Shown here piece by piece: positions 52,503 to 62,127 of a stretch of 64,000 bases of DNA. Origin of the DNA: Sheuella amnicola. GTDB taxonomy: Bacteria > Pseudomonadota > Gammaproteobacteria > Burkholderiales > Burkholderiaceae_B. Location of the stretch: the NCBI RefSeq assembly GCF_010499255.1, contig NZ_JAAGRN010000007.1, positions 122,559-186,558 of the forward strand. The letters are read 5' to 3'. Every line of letters starts with the position of its first letter. The first letter of the stretch is position 1. Made by a program: the position numbers and the translations under genes. The notes below the pieces were generated by a model. The model ran no database searches and was not told where the DNA came from. It saw only the letters and a list, made by a program, of their open reading frames with translations.

Positions 52503-53130
52503 CGACAACCGCCTTGGTGATCACAATGTCTTGAACGGGAACGTTCTGGTGAAAACCGCTGTTGCCGGTTTTGACCGCTTTCATTTTATCGATGACATCC
52601 TGGCCTTCGACGACTTCGCCAAATACTGCATAGCCCCAGCCATTGGAAGTGGGCGCAGTGTGGTTCAGAAAGTCGTTGTTGGCGACGTTGATGAAAAACT
52701 GAGCCGTTGCCGAGTGGGGGTCGCTGGTGCGAGCCATCGCCAGGGTGTACTTGTTGTTCTTCAAGCCATTGTTTGCTTCGTTTTCAACTGGAGCTTTGGT
52801 GGGCTTTTGTTTCAGGCCGGGTTCAAAGCCACCACCCTGAACCATGAAACCGTCAATCACACGGTGAAAGATCGTGCCATCATAAAAGCCGTCTTTGACA
52901 TAAGCCAGAAAGTTGGCAACGGTCTTTGGTGCTTTCGCAGCATCGAGGGAGATGACGATGTCGCCCATGTTCGTGGTCATTTTGACGCGAGGATTCGTGC
53001 TCATTGATTTAACGCCTTGTTGAGTTGTCGAGTTGGAGGGGGGAGCGGCCAGTGCGCTGGTCGATATCATCGGAATGATACTGGCGAGAATCAGATTGCG
53101 CATCAGGCGCAAAAGTTGGAAAAAAATCAT
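52495..53130 (-). CDS. Cyclophilin-type peptidyl-prolyl isomerase, probably periplasmic
   Basis: The 211-residue protein carries a cyclophilin domain from about residue 45: [19 protein letters not shown], the active-site Arg in [13 protein letters not shown], and [10 protein letters not shown]. The N-terminus [18 protein letters not shown] is hydrophobic and ends SALAAP, a signal peptide. The ATG at 53130 forms an ATGA overlap with the TPR gene stop. An ATG at 53103 is also possible. A still later Met (MSTNPRVKM) would give a cytosolic PpiB; the coupling favours the longer form. Proline isomerisation is the expected activity. Confidence 0.87.
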   Translation of the reverse strand: MIFFQLLRLMRNLILASIIPMISTSALAAPPSNSTTQQGVKSMSTNPRVKMTTNMGDIVISLDAAKAPKTVANFLAYVKDGFYDGTIFHRVIDGFMVQGGGFEPGLKQKPTKAPVENEANNGLKNNKYTLAMARTSDPHSATAQFFINVANNDFLNHTAPTSNGWGYAVFGEVVEGQDVIDKMKAVKTGNSGFHQNVPVQDIVITKAVVVE

Positions 53131-53921
53131 TTTGTCTTAGTTGTTGCAGGTAGTGTGGATAAAGTGTTCTGTTCTTCGATTAACGCCTTGATTGCCCGAA
53201 TTTTTGCGCGTGCGTTAACTGCACCGGCATCGGCGGCGTTTTGATAGGCCTTTAGCGCCAAACCTAGCTCGATATCACCCATATTCGACTGAGCAAAAGA
53301 ATATTTAGGGTTAATCATGATCGCCATTTCGATCGCACGACGTGCCTGCTCGAGTTCTCCGCGTTGAGCGTAGATGACAGCCAGGTTATTCCAGGGTTCG
53401 GGCAGTTCGGGAAAGCGCATGGTCATCCGTTGATAAATGGCCTCAGCCTCGCTGGTGCGCTTGAGCTCAGTCAGGACGCGGGCGTGCAAGAACATCAGTT
53501 GCACATCCACACCGGGGGTTTGGCGGTCTGCTTCGACGGCTTGCCTTGCCTCGACCTCTTTCAGTGCTTCCTGCAGGCGATCCGCACGGATCAGCCCTTC
53601 GATGCGACGCGTGATTTCAGAGGGTGAAAGCGGTACGCGCGTATCGACTGAGGGGGCAATTGCGTCCAGAAGTTTTGCCAGACCTTCCCAGCCACCTTCC
53701 TTAACCTTGTCGCCGTAGACATATCCCGGTTTTTCGCCAGTCGCCGAGGGCATGGCAGCCGTGCCCGAGGTTGGGCGTTCGGGGAGGGTGGGCGCCAAAG
53801 GGTTGACCTGCTGCACTGAGGTTGCCGTGCCCGGATAGCCTTGGGCACAAGCAAATCCGACAGCAACACTCGTCGCATAAATTGCAAACGTGGCACGACC
53901 GATCATTTTAGAAAGCTTCAA
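53127..53921 (-). CDS. TPR-repeat periplasmic protein
   Basis: The 264-residue protein has an N-terminal hydrophobic signal region ([23 protein letters not shown]), then a Pro/Ser/Thr-rich linker and tetratricopeptide repeats from about residue 120 ([41 protein letters not shown] is two repeats). It should be secreted and mediate protein-protein contacts. TTG at 53921 has GAGGA about 9-10 nt upstream and is chosen; ATG at 53906 is an alternative. It is divergent from cysS (68 bp apart) and is coupled to the cyclophilin gene by ATGA overlap. The partner is unknown. Confidence 0.83.
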   Translation of the reverse strand: MKLSKMIGRATFAIYATSVAVGFACAQGYPGTATSVQQVNPLAPTLPERPTSGTAAMPSATGEKPGYVYGDKVKEGGWEGLAKLLDAIAPSVDTRVPLSPSEITRRIEGLIRADRLQEALKEVEARQAVEADRQTPGVDVQLMFLHARVLTELKRTSEAEAIYQRMTMRFPELPEPWNNLAVIYAQRGELEQARRAIEMAIMINPKYSFAQSNMGDIELGLALKAYQNAADAGAVNARAKIRAIKALIEEQNTLSTLPATTKTK

Positions 53922-53989
53922 GACGTGGAGTCCTCAATTGCTATACTTATCGATCCGCATTTTAGCCCTGCTTTTGGCTTTTAGATCGC

Positions 53990-55468
53990 ATGCTCCAGAT
54001 TTACGATTCCCTTTCGCGCACCAAACGTCCTTTTGTCCCGGTTCGGGAGGGTAAGGTCGGCCTTTACGTCTGTGGGATGACGGTCTATGACTGGTGTCAT
54101 CTCGGGCATGCGCGCATGCTCGTCAGCTTTGATCTGGTTCAGCGCTGGTTGCGTGTGAGCGGCTATCAGGTGACCTATGTTCGCAATATTACCGATATTG
54201 ATGACAAGATTATTAAGCGTGCCGTGGAATCGAATCGCCGGATTGGCGAAGTCACCGAGTTTTTTATCGATGCCATGCATGCCGATGAGCGTGCTCTGGG
54301 CGTGCAGGCCCCGGATCACCAGCCCCGGGCAACCGAGTACGTTGGCGATATGCTCGATATCATCGCCCAGCTCGAAAAAAATGGCCTGGCGTACCACGCC
54401 GATGATGGTGACGTGAATTTTGCCGTGCGCGAGTTTGCGGGCTATGGCAAATTGTCAGGCAAATCACTGGACGACTTGCGTGCAGGTGAACGCGTGGCCG
54501 TATCGAGCAGCAAGCGTGATCCGATGGACTTTGTACTCTGGAAGTCCGCCAAAGAGCATGAGCCGGCCGATACGCGCTGGAATTCTCCATATGGGTGGGG
54601 ACGTCCCGGCTGGCATATCGAGTGTTCAGCCATGAGCAAGGCCCTGCTGGGCCTGCCTCTGGATATTCATGGTGGCGGACCGGATCTGAAGTTTCCGCAT
54701 CACGAAAACGAAATCGCACAAACCGAAGGCGCTTACGGCGGGGTGTTGGCCAACAATTGGATGCATTGCGGACCGTTAATGGTTGATGCGGACAAAATGT
54801 CCAAATCCCTGGGTAATTTCCGTACGATTCGCCAGACGATAGGCCTGCCGGCTCAACCTGACAGTTCGGCAACGTATCAGGTCAACCCGCGTGAAGCTGA
54901 AATGCTGCGCTTCTTTATCGCGCGTAATCATTATCGTAGCCCTCAAAATTATGCGCCCGACAATCTGGTCGATGCGCAATTGTCGCTCGATCGTTTTTAT
55001 CAGACGCTTCAAAACGTGGTGCCTGCAGAAGGTGTTCAAGTCGATTGGTCTTCGCCCCAGGCTCAGGCGTTTCGCGAAGCCATGGATGATGATTTCAATA
55101 CCGCCGGCGCAATCGCCGCGATGTTCGAGCTCGCAACGATAGCCAATCGCAATCGTGATTCGCAAGCGTGCGGACAAATGAAAGCTTTGGGTGCCATTCT
55201 CGGACTGTTGCAGCAGGATCCGGTCGTATATTTTCAAAGCCCGACCCGTTATACGCGTCGCGCGATTGAAAACGCCGAGCAGGGTCAAGCAGCTGATGTC
55301 GGCACCGCGATGACTGAGCAACAAATCGAAGCTTTGATTCAGGAGCGCTTGGCGGCCAAACAGGCAAAGAATTTTGCCCAGGCCGACAGCATTCGCGCAA
55401 CGCTTAAGGCTGCCGGTATCGAAATCGATGACAAACCGGGTGGTTTGACCCAATGGCGTCGTGCCTGA
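53990..55468 (+). CDS. cysS: Cysteinyl-tRNA synthetase
   Basis: The 492-residue class I aminoacyl-tRNA synthetase charges tRNA-Cys. Zinc-binding Cys28 is in YVCGMTVYD, followed by the ATP motif HLGH at residues 37-40. KMSKS is at 269-273 ([10 protein letters not shown]). The other zinc ligands lie in the region [10 protein letters not shown] and [11 protein letters not shown]. The C-terminal anticodon-binding helical part contains the conserved [13 protein letters not shown]. The start at 53990 gives the family N-terminus [11 protein letters not shown]. It opens a run of five genes in the order cysS, glycosylase, accA, tilS, lysC, conserved in Burkholderiales. Confidence 0.97.
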   Translation: MLQIYDSLSRTKRPFVPVREGKVGLYVCGMTVYDWCHLGHARMLVSFDLVQRWLRVSGYQVTYVRNITDIDDKIIKRAVESNRRIGEVTEFFIDAMHADERALGVQAPDHQPRATEYVGDMLDIIAQLEKNGLAYHADDGDVNFAVREFAGYGKLSGKSLDDLRAGERVAVSSSKRDPMDFVLWKSAKEHEPADTRWNSPYGWGRPGWHIECSAMSKALLGLPLDIHGGGPDLKFPHHENEIAQTEGAYGGVLANNWMHCGPLMVDADKMSKSLGNFRTIRQTIGLPAQPDSSATYQVNPREAEMLRFFIARNHYRSPQNYAPDNLVDAQLSLDRFYQTLQNVVPAEGVQVDWSSPQAQAFREAMDDDFNTAGAIAAMFELATIANRNRDSQACGQMKALGAILGLLQQDPVVYFQSPTRYTRRAIENAEQGQAADVGTAMTEQQIEALIQERLAAKQAKNFAQADSIRATLKAAGIEIDDKPGGLTQWRRA

Positions 55469-55488
55469 GATCAGTGTAAAAGAGCACG

Positions 55489-56121
55489 ATGGACATCACC
55501 ACCAAGCCTGAGTATTGGGATAGTGCGATCGCGCATTTGATACGCCGCGATCGTATTCTCAAAAAACTGATTCCGAAACATCCGGATATCTGGTTAACGA
55601 CACGCGGCAACCCCTTCATCACGTTGGCGCGCTCAATTGTCGGACAGCAGATTTCGGTCAAGGCCGCAGAATCCGTTTGGCAGCGATTGCTGCTTGTCTG
55701 CGGTAAAAAGCCCACTCCCGCTTCAGTTCAGAAAGTAGGCATCGAGAAGTTGCGCGAAGCCGGACTCTCGATGCGCAAAGCCGAGTATGTGCTTGATTTG
55801 TCGGCTCATTTCACAGACAAGCTGGTTCATCCGGCCAAATGGGCCAAGATGGAAGACGAAGAGGTCATTGCCGAATTGACTGCGATCAGAGGGATTGGTC
55901 GCTGGACGGCAGAGATGTTTTTGATTTTTAATCTGCAGCGTCCCGATGTGTTGCCACTGGATGATGTAGGACTATTGAATGCAATATCGTTACACTACTT
56001 CAGTGGCGAGCCCGTGTCCCGTTTCGAGGCACGAGAAGTTTCACAGGCGTGGCAGCCTTGGCGTACAGTAGCAACCTGGTATCTGTGGCGCAGTCTGGAC
56101 CCGGTGCCGGTCGAATACTAA
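55489..56121 (+). CDS. DNA-3-methyladenine glycosylase 2 (AlkA/HhH-GPD type)
   Basis: The 210-residue single-domain glycosylase contains the helix-hairpin-helix segment LTAIRGIGRWTAEMFLIF and the catalytic Asp pair at 158/159 in VLPLDDVGL. The N-terminus LARSIVGQQISVKAAESVW is the conserved glycosylase helix. It lacks the N-terminal AlkA domain, so it is a short MagIII-like form. It removes alkylated purines from DNA. It is 20 bp after cysS and 18 bp before accA and is presumably cotranscribed; no terminator is visible. Confidence 0.9.
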   Translation: MDITTKPEYWDSAIAHLIRRDRILKKLIPKHPDIWLTTRGNPFITLARSIVGQQISVKAAESVWQRLLLVCGKKPTPASVQKVGIEKLREAGLSMRKAEYVLDLSAHFTDKLVHPAKWAKMEDEEVIAELTAIRGIGRWTAEMFLIFNLQRPDVLPLDDVGLLNAISLHYFSGEPVSRFEAREVSQAWQPWRTVATWYLWRSLDPVPVEY

Positions 56122-56139
56122 TACGGAAGCAATATCGTT

Positions 56140-57105
56140 ATGCGCAACACCTTTCTCGAATTTGAACAACCGCTGGGCGATCTTGAAGGCAAGATCGAAC
56201 AATTGCGCTACATGCAGGCTGATTCCGCCGTCGACATCTCCGATGAAATCAGTCGCTTGCAGCAAAAAAGCCAGAGTCTGGCCAAAGAAATCTATTCCAA
56301 ACTGACCCCCTGGCAGACGGCCCTGGTCGCGCGTCATCCGCAGCGACCCTACACGCTTGATTATGTTCGCGAGATTTTCACCGACTTTCACGAGCTGCAC
56401 GGTGATCGCATGTATGCGGATGATCTGTCGATCGTTGGGGGCATGGCACGATTCAATGGCACGCCTTGCATGGTGATCGGGCATCAGAAAGGTCGCGACA
56501 CCAAAGAGCGTGCCGCACGAAACTTTGGCATGCCACGACCCGAAGGCTATCGCAAAGCGTTGCGCTTGATGCGTCTGGCTGAAAAATTCAATCTGCCCGT
56601 TTTCACTTTCGTGGACACGCCCGGTGCATACCCCGGTATCGGCGCCGAAGAACGCGGACAGTCCGAGGCCATCGGCCACAACTTGTATGCGATGGCCGAG
56701 CTTAAAGTGCCGATCATCTCGACCATCATCGGCGAAGGTGGCTCCGGTGGTGCCTTGGCGATTGCAGTGGGCAACGTGGTGTTGATGTTGCAGTATTCGA
56801 CTTATGCGGTGATTTCTCCCGAAGGTTGTGCATCGATTTTGTGGCGCAGTGCAGAGAAAGCTTCGGAAGCTGCTGCCGCCCTGGCTATCACCGCTCCGCG
56901 CCTAAAGGACTTAGGCCTGATCGATCGGGTGGTCAATGAGCCGATCGGTGGCGCGCATCGGGACCCCCGCGTGATGGCCCGCTTGTTGCGTCGATCGCTC
57001 AGCGATGCCTTGCGCCAGTTGTCAGGAATGACGCCGCAACAATTGATTGATCATCGTCTCGAGCGCTTGCTTTCGTATGGACGATTCCAGGAAGTCCGTG
57101 CCTGA
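56140..57105 (+). CDS. accA: Acetyl-CoA carboxylase carboxyltransferase subunit alpha
   Basis: The 321-residue protein is full length for AccA. It starts [22 protein letters not shown], the usual helical opening, then [43 protein letters not shown] and the oxyanion region [14 protein letters not shown]. With AccD it moves carboxyl from biotin to acetyl-CoA, giving malonyl-CoA, the first step of fatty-acid synthesis. Its last 29 bp overlap the probable tilS start. accD is not in this window. Confidence 0.96.
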   Translation: MRNTFLEFEQPLGDLEGKIEQLRYMQADSAVDISDEISRLQQKSQSLAKEIYSKLTPWQTALVARHPQRPYTLDYVREIFTDFHELHGDRMYADDLSIVGGMARFNGTPCMVIGHQKGRDTKERAARNFGMPRPEGYRKALRLMRLAEKFNLPVFTFVDTPGAYPGIGAEERGQSEAIGHNLYAMAELKVPIISTIIGEGGSGGALAIAVGNVVLMLQYSTYAVISPEGCASILWRSAEKASEAAAALAITAPRLKDLGLIDRVVNEPIGGAHRDPRVMARLLRRSLSDALRQLSGMTPQQLIDHRLERLLSYGRFQEVRA

Positions 57106-58171
57106 TCTGTCCGGGTCCGGTGAATCCGGATCCGCTTCCGGGGCGTTGGCCGTTGAATTGTTCGACCGGCAACAATTTGCCGAATTGACCCGGACGCTTT
57201 CTCATTCGTTAGCGAATTTACCTTCGCAAGAACCAGTTGCTGTCGCACTAAGCGGCGGAGCAGACTCTTCGGCGCTGGCCTTGATTGCAGCCGATTTATG
57301 CAAATCACAAGCCAGACCTCTTTATCTGTTTCATATTCATCACGGCCTATTTGCAGAAGCCGATGAATGGTTGCGTCGCGTCGAAGTTCTGGCTTCACAC
57401 CTTGACGCGCCTCTCGTAGTTAAGCACGTCGAAGTGCAAACCGATTCCGGAAAAGGCATCGAAGCAGCCGCCCGTCAGGCACGCTATGAGGCGCTCTCGT
57501 CAATGTCCGCCGAATGCAAGCTCAATGTCGTGTTGTTGGCGCATCATCGTCAGGATCAAGCCGAGACCGTTTTATTGCGACTGTTGCGCGGAGCCGGTGT
57601 TCAGGGCTTGGCTGCCATGCGCACAGAGAGTCAACGGGAAGGGCTGCGTTTGTTCAGGCCATGGCTGGATGTCGATCGCGCTGAAATGCTGGCGCTTGTT
57701 TCCGACTTTGGTCGGCGAGCAGGCTGGTTGCCCGTTGCCGACCCGAGCAATGCGGATCCCCGCTATGCGCGAGGAGCCTTGAGACGGGATGTGCTGCCGG
57801 CGATTCAAGCCCATTGGCCAGCCTGGCAACAGACCCTGGCCCGGCATGCACGTCAGGCGCAGGATGCGATCGAGGTCCTTGACGAGGTGGCTGCGTCTGA
57901 TCTGGAAGGTTTGGATCCCGATGCGAATGACGGCAGTTTTAGCTTGAAGTTGTGGCGCCTGCTGAGCCCAGCACGTCAGGCGTTGGTCTTGCGGTACTGG
58001 ATACAAAAGCAAGGTATCGCCATGCCGGGTGACCGCAAATTAAATGAACTACTGCGTCAACTGCGTCAGTTGCATCAGATGGGGTCGGATCGTGACCTTC
58101 TTTGGCGGCACGATCCTTATTCCGTTCGTTGCAGGCAGGCAAGGGTGTTTTTAGAGCCGAATTCGCCCTGA
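57077..58171 (+). CDS. tilS: tRNA(Ile)-lysidine synthase
   Basis: The 364-residue protein has the N-type ATP pyrophosphatase loop SGGADS at residues 59-64, followed by the [28 protein letters not shown] core and [21 protein letters not shown], all TilS hallmarks. It modifies C34 of tRNA-Ile(CAU) to lysidine so that it reads AUA. The ATG at 57077 lies in the last codons of accA. GTG at 57098 has AGGAAG just upstream and is an alternative. TTG at 57047 is less likely. The gene is followed by lysC after 93 bp. Confidence 0.93.
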   Translation: MDDSRKSVPDLSGSGESGSASGALAVELFDRQQFAELTRTLSHSLANLPSQEPVAVALSGGADSSALALIAADLCKSQARPLYLFHIHHGLFAEADEWLRRVEVLASHLDAPLVVKHVEVQTDSGKGIEAAARQARYEALSSMSAECKLNVVLLAHHRQDQAETVLLRLLRGAGVQGLAAMRTESQREGLRLFRPWLDVDRAEMLALVSDFGRRAGWLPVADPSNADPRYARGALRRDVLPAIQAHWPAWQQTLARHARQAQDAIEVLDEVAASDLEGLDPDANDGSFSLKLWRLLSPARQALVLRYWIQKQGIAMPGDRKLNELLRQLRQLHQMGSDRDLLWRHDPYSVRCRQARVFLEPNSP

Positions 58172-58264
58172 GATTGTCCCGTAACGGCTTGTCAGCAAGA
58201 CTGATCGCGGGTTCGCGCTAAAATAATGCGGTTTGTCCGAATTTGACCGTTTAATTTCAACTCT

Positions 58265-59530
58265 ATGTCTATCATTGTTCATAAGTACGGCGGTACGTCG
58301 ATGGGCTCAGTCGAGCGCATTAAAAACGTCGCGCGTCGAGTCGCCAAATGGCATGCTGCCGGCCATCAAGTCGTGGTCGTGCCCTCTGCGATGTCGGGTG
58401 AGACCAATCGTTTGCTGGGCCTGGCCCGCGAGATTTCAAGCATGCCCGATGGCCGCGAGCTTGACATGATTGCCGCAACCGGTGAGCAGGCCTCCAGCGG
58501 TTTGCTGGCGTTAGCTTTGCAGGCTGAAGGCTTGCAGGCGCGCAGTTACGCCGGCTGGCAGGTGCCTGTCCATACCGATTCGTCCTATACCAAAGCTCGC
58601 ATTACCGCGATTGATGACAAGCGCATTCGAGCGGATCTGGATGCAGGTCGAGTTGTCGTAGTGACGGGTTTTCAAGGTGTGGACGAAACCGGCAACATTA
58701 CGACACTAGGTCGTGGTGGTTCCGATACCTCGGCCGTGGCTGTGGCTGCGGCGCTTAAGGCCGATGAATGCCTGATTTACACCGACGTCGATGGCGTCTA
58801 CACCACCGACCCGCGTGTCGAACCTGATGCGCGTCGCTTGAGTGTGATTTCATTCGAAGAAATGCTTGAGATGGCATCGCTCGGATCCAAGGTTCTGCAG
58901 ATCCGTTCGGTCGAATTCGCCGGTAAATACCGCGTGCCAACCCGTGTTCTGTCATCCCTGACCGACCCCAACATGCCGCTGGACGAGGAAATGAAGTCCG
59001 GCACCCTGATTACTTTTGAGGAAGACGAAAAAATGGAAGCAGCAGTGGTCTCGGGCATCGCCTTTAGCCGCGACGAAGCCAAAATCACCCTGTTGGGCGT
59101 ACCTGATAAGCCCGGCATCGCTTATGCGATTCTGGGTAAAGTCGCCGACGCCAATATCGATGTGGACATGATTGTTCAAAACCAGTCCGTGTCGGGCACA
59201 ACCGATTTTTCGTTCACAGTGCCTCGCACCGAGTTCGCTCGCGCCAAGGTGTTGCTTGATACAACCATTGTCCCGGCCGTGGGTGCGCGCGAAGTCAATT
59301 ACGACGAGAAGGTTGCCAAGGTTTCGATCGTTGGTATCGGTATGCGTTCGCACGCCGGCGTTGCCAGCTTGATGTTCCGCACGCTTGCTGAAGAGAGCAT
59401 CAACATTCAGATGATCAGCACCAGCGAAATCAAGACCTCGGTCCTGATCGACGACAAGTACATGGAACTGGCTGTTCGCGCCTTGCATAAAGCCTTCGGT
59501 CTGGAAAAAGCGCCTGCGACCAAGGTTTAA
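58265..59530 (+). CDS. lysC: Aspartate kinase
   Basis: The 421-residue protein phosphorylates aspartate, the first step to lysine, threonine and methionine. It has the N-terminal KYGGTSMGSVERIKNVARRV, TGEQASSGLLALAL, the nucleotide region VVTGFQGVDETGNITTLGRGG and the TDVDGVYTTDPR loop. Two C-terminal ACT domains (about 265-421; MISTSEIKTSVLIDDKY) bind feedback effectors. The length fits the monofunctional LysC with an overlapping beta-subunit start possible. TAAAAT near 58219 is a -10-like site in the 93-bp gap. tRNA-Ser follows 30 bp after the stop. Confidence 0.96.
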   Translation: MSIIVHKYGGTSMGSVERIKNVARRVAKWHAAGHQVVVVPSAMSGETNRLLGLAREISSMPDGRELDMIAATGEQASSGLLALALQAEGLQARSYAGWQVPVHTDSSYTKARITAIDDKRIRADLDAGRVVVVTGFQGVDETGNITTLGRGGSDTSAVAVAAALKADECLIYTDVDGVYTTDPRVEPDARRLSVISFEEMLEMASLGSKVLQIRSVEFAGKYRVPTRVLSSLTDPNMPLDEEMKSGTLITFEEDEKMEAAVVSGIAFSRDEAKITLLGVPDKPGIAYAILGKVADANIDVDMIVQNQSVSGTTDFSFTVPRTEFARAKVLLDTTIVPAVGAREVNYDEKVAKVSIVGIGMRSHAGVASLMFRTLAEESINIQMISTSEIKTSVLIDDKYMELAVRALHKAFGLEKAPATKV

Positions 59531-59541
59531 GTGTCTCGTGC

Positions 59542-59547
59542 TAGAAT
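59542..59547 (+). promoter_or_regulatory. -10 hexamer for tRNA-Ser
   Basis: TAGAAT at 59542-59547 sits 13 bp before the tRNA 5' end and fits a -10 hexamer. The -35 would be inside the lysC stop region and is not convincing. Confidence 0.4.
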
Positions 59548-59560
59548 ATCGGCTTGGTTT

Positions 59561-59654
59561 GGAGGCGTGCCCGAGAGGCTGAAGGGGCTCCCCTGCTAAG
59601 GGAGTATGTGAGCTAAAACTTGCATCCAGGGTTCGAATCCCTGCGCCTCCGCCA
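59561..59654 (+). tRNA. tRNA-Ser (anticodon GCT)
   Basis: This is a 94-nt tRNA with a long variable arm typical of tRNA-Ser. The acceptor GGAGGCG pairs with CGCCTCC, with discriminator G and encoded CCA. The anticodon loop CTGCTAA has GCT. The T-arm is GGTTCGAATCC. It marks the change from the conserved core to an accessory, AT-richer region on its right, as often seen for tRNA-Ser genes used as integration sites. Confidence 0.97.
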
Positions 59655-60080
59655 GATAACTAGTAAATATGCGCCTTTCGAGGCGCTTTTTTATTCTGCA
59701 TACCCAAAAGCATATCCAAGAATATTGGCTTGATACTCTGATAATCCGATCGGTTTGTTCGTTCACTCGTTAACTCGTGTTGCTTGGCGTCAGATACACG
59801 AGAAAATAATTCGAATGCGATCGAATAACTTAGGCCCCCACCCCTGTCGATTTCGGCTTAGCGTTACCCCACCGTACCCCCACCCCCCAATTTTGGTTTG
59901 ATGGTACCTAAATCACTTACGCACTGTATTTTGCTCGAACAATGGGTATAAATTCGAGGAGTGTATTGTCCGTATCGGTCGAGCAAATGGGTAGGCGGTT
60001 AGCTTTCTGGAGAGCCAGGTCTACGGCAGTCAGGATTTTCGGAATGGCGTTGCTAAATTTTTAAAGAAATAATTTAAAGA
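59655..60080. other. Gene-poor stretch between tRNA-Ser and the LysR regulator
   Basis: About 426 bp with no supportable gene. It holds the tRNA terminator (59671-59692), then an inverted repeat CTCGTGT/ACACGAG (59774-59802, 15-nt loop) and C-rich runs around 59830-59890. No integrase, no second copy of the tRNA 3' end and no promoter facing right were found. It could be the remains of an integration site or simply a spacer. Confidence 0.6.
59671..59692 (+). terminator. Intrinsic terminator after tRNA-Ser
   Basis: GCGCCT (59671-59676) and AGGCGC (59681-59686) form a stem with a stable TTCG loop, followed by six T. Confidence 0.95.
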
Positions 60081-60986
60081 TTAGTCTTTTAGTGTTTCAC
60101 GTACAAAATTCTTGAAAATTTCAATTCCTGTCGTTTCGGTGCGGGCTTTTAGCGTGATAATTCCGAAAGTGGCACCAAAATCCAATGATGGCGTAACGGA
60201 CAGTTCTTTTAGCGACCCATTGGACAACGCATCACGTGCGGCAGCGGCTACGCCAAAGTACACTGCGTCGCATTCCTTTACGGTTTGCAATAAGTTATCA
60301 ATTTCTTCGCAGCGTAGTTTGACTGCTCCCGCTATATCGATTTCGGCACCATATCGATTTACAAATCGTCGGATCACTTCATCTGTAAGCTTGGTTGTTG
60401 CCAGCGGATACTTCAAAATTGTGGACAAGTTGAAGTCCTTTTGACGTTTTTTAAACAGGGGATGTGAGGCGCGTGCGATGAGTGCACCTCGCATTTGGTT
60501 TAATGCCTCGATCTTTAGATCCGTTGACGGTACGACGCTACGTAGATCGACAACAAGCGCATCGAGTGACCGCTCTCGCAAACGCTGGATTTGTTGTTCA
60601 ACGGGTCCGCGGGTAATGGTCAATGTCATATCGGGATGATGCTGATTAACATAGCGCATCAGTCGTGTAGACAGAATACTTGCAGGCCCTGATCCAAGAC
60701 CCACTGAAAGTGGGCCCATTAAGCCTGTTTGCATATGTTGCACGATCCGGCGAATTTCCTCCGCCTCAAGTATCAGGTGCCGTGCACGTTCGGCAACGAT
60801 ATGTCCTAAGTTGGTCAATTCATTTCGACGGCCGTTACGGTCAATTAACCTTGCTTCTAAGTCTTGCTCTAATTGTTGGATGCTTCGGCTTAAGGCCGGT
60901 TGAGTCAAGTGGACTTGATTCGCTGCCTGGCTGAATGAACCAGTATCAGCCAGCGCTAAGAGGTGTTCTAGTTGTTTCAGGTTCAT
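60081..60986 (-). CDS. LysR-family transcriptional regulator
   Basis: The 301-residue regulator starts MNLKQLEHLLALADTGSFSQAAN, the LysR winged helix-turn-helix, with recognition segment LTQPALSRSIQQLEQDL. The effector domain spans about residues 90-295. The ATG at 60986 matches the family; an earlier start adds an unlikely AT-rich peptide. It is divergent from a Bug protein gene and an amidohydrolase gene, the classic arrangement for a regulator of a small catabolic operon. An AT-rich dyad between them is a likely binding site. The co-inducer is unknown. Confidence 0.92.
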   Translation of the reverse strand: MNLKQLEHLLALADTGSFSQAANQVHLTQPALSRSIQQLEQDLEARLIDRNGRRNELTNLGHIVAERARHLILEAEEIRRIVQHMQTGLMGPLSVGLGSGPASILSTRLMRYVNQHHPDMTLTITRGPVEQQIQRLRERSLDALVVDLRSVVPSTDLKIEALNQMRGALIARASHPLFKKRQKDFNLSTILKYPLATTKLTDEVIRRFVNRYGAEIDIAGAVKLRCEEIDNLLQTVKECDAVYFGVAAAARDALSNGSLKELSVTPSLDFGATFGIITLKARTETTGIEIFKNFVRETLKD

Positions 60987-61012
60987 TTTTGCAAAAATAA
61001 ATATATAAATTA

Positions 61013-61042
61013 AATGCATAGATTATTAATAAATTATGCATT
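61013..61042. promoter_or_regulatory. Candidate operator of the LysR regulator
   Basis: AATGCATA (61013-61020) and TATGCATT (61035-61042) form a perfect dyad with a 14-bp AT-rich spacer. The two self-complementary ATGCAT cores are 22 bp apart centre to centre, two helical turns. It lies in the divergent gap, 27 bp from the LysR start and about 79 bp from the Bug start, as expected for a LysR-type site. Confidence 0.55.
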
Positions 61043-61120
61043 AGACAAATGTATTTTGGATTTTTATGATGTGAGTGGCATTTCCTCCACTTCATTCAAT
61101 CTTTAAAAGCCTTGAAAATA

Positions 61121-62110
61121 ATGAAGATATTTATCAAAAGAATCATCGCGTTATTAGCTGGCGTCCTATTGATCAGTGTCGCTTGGGCTTCCGAGTCTTA
61201 TCCAGTCAAAACGGTCAGTTTGGTCATTCCTTACCCCCCAGGTGGTTTGTCTGACATTCTGGCCCGCATCGTTAACCAACCGCTCAGTAAACAATTGGGT
61301 AGAACCGTCATTGTCGAAAACGTAGCCGGCGCAAGCGGTTCGATTGGTGCTCAAAAGGTTTTGAATGCACCTGCGAATGGACAATATGTATTCCAAGGTT
61401 CACCTAATGAATTGATCCTGGCACCAATGGCGATTGCGTCTATCCGTTTTAAGCCTGAGGATTTCCGTTTAGTGCAAATGCTGGGCACAGCGCACCTAGC
61501 CATTTATGGCAGGCCTGATTTACCAGCAAAAACTGTTGATGAACTTATCGACTATGCCAAAGCACAGGCAGCGGCAGGCAAACCACTTACTTACGCAAGT
61601 GTGGGTACTGGATCAATGTATCACTTGCTTGGTGAGCAATTTTCACAAACAATTGGAGCACCCTTGGTGCATGTGCCCTACAAAGGAGGTGCTCAGGCAA
61701 ACCAGGATTTGATGGGCAGTCAGGTTGATATCTTTATTACCGTTTATGCAAAATATTATGAAGACTTGGCCAATAGCGGCAAAATACGACTAATCGCCTT
61801 ACTTAACGAAAAGCGTGAAGAGGGTGTGAAACATTTACCTACTGTAGGTGAGAGCACAAAGATCAAGAGATTTACTTACAATCTTTCGACCGGATATTTT
61901 GTAAAAAAAGATACACCAGACTTTATTCTGCAATCATTGCATGATGCACTTCAGGTCGCTTTAACTGAATCTGCCGTGCGAGAAGGTTTAAAAGCTAATA
62001 ATTTGCAAGCCGCTAAACCACTCAGTCTGGAAGAGTCCGCAGAACTTTACGCGCAAGATATCTCAAGATATCAATCGATTATTAAATCGATCAATCTTCA
62101 GCCCCAATAA
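61121..62110 (+). CDS. Bug/TctC-family substrate-binding protein
   Basis: The 329-residue secreted protein has an N-terminal signal region MKIFIKRIIALLAGVLLISV with likely cleavage near AWA before SES. The Bug signature is VSLVIPYPPGGLSDILARIV, ENVAGASGSIGAQKV, and VHVPYKGGAQANQDLMG. It is divergent within the family from the copy at 45075. ATG at 61121 is chosen; TTG at 61112 is an alternative. It precedes an M20 amidohydrolase by 17 bp. Since M20 enzymes hydrolyse N-acyl amino acids, an acylated acid is a plausible ligand. No permease is linked. Confidence 0.9.
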   Translation: MKIFIKRIIALLAGVLLISVAWASESYPVKTVSLVIPYPPGGLSDILARIVNQPLSKQLGRTVIVENVAGASGSIGAQKVLNAPANGQYVFQGSPNELILAPMAIASIRFKPEDFRLVQMLGTAHLAIYGRPDLPAKTVDELIDYAKAQAAAGKPLTYASVGTGSMYHLLGEQFSQTIGAPLVHVPYKGGAQANQDLMGSQVDIFITVYAKYYEDLANSGKIRLIALLNEKREEGVKHLPTVGESTKIKRFTYNLSTGYFVKKDTPDFILQSLHDALQVALTESAVREGLKANNLQAAKPLSLEESAELYAQDISRYQSIIKSINLQPQ

Positions 62111-62127
62111 TCCAATGAAGGGAAAAT

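Noticed and set aside
59655..60080. Possible gene or non-coding RNA in the gap after tRNA-Ser
   Set aside because: There is no open frame with supported start, and no strong structure beyond the tRNA terminator and one modest inverted repeat.
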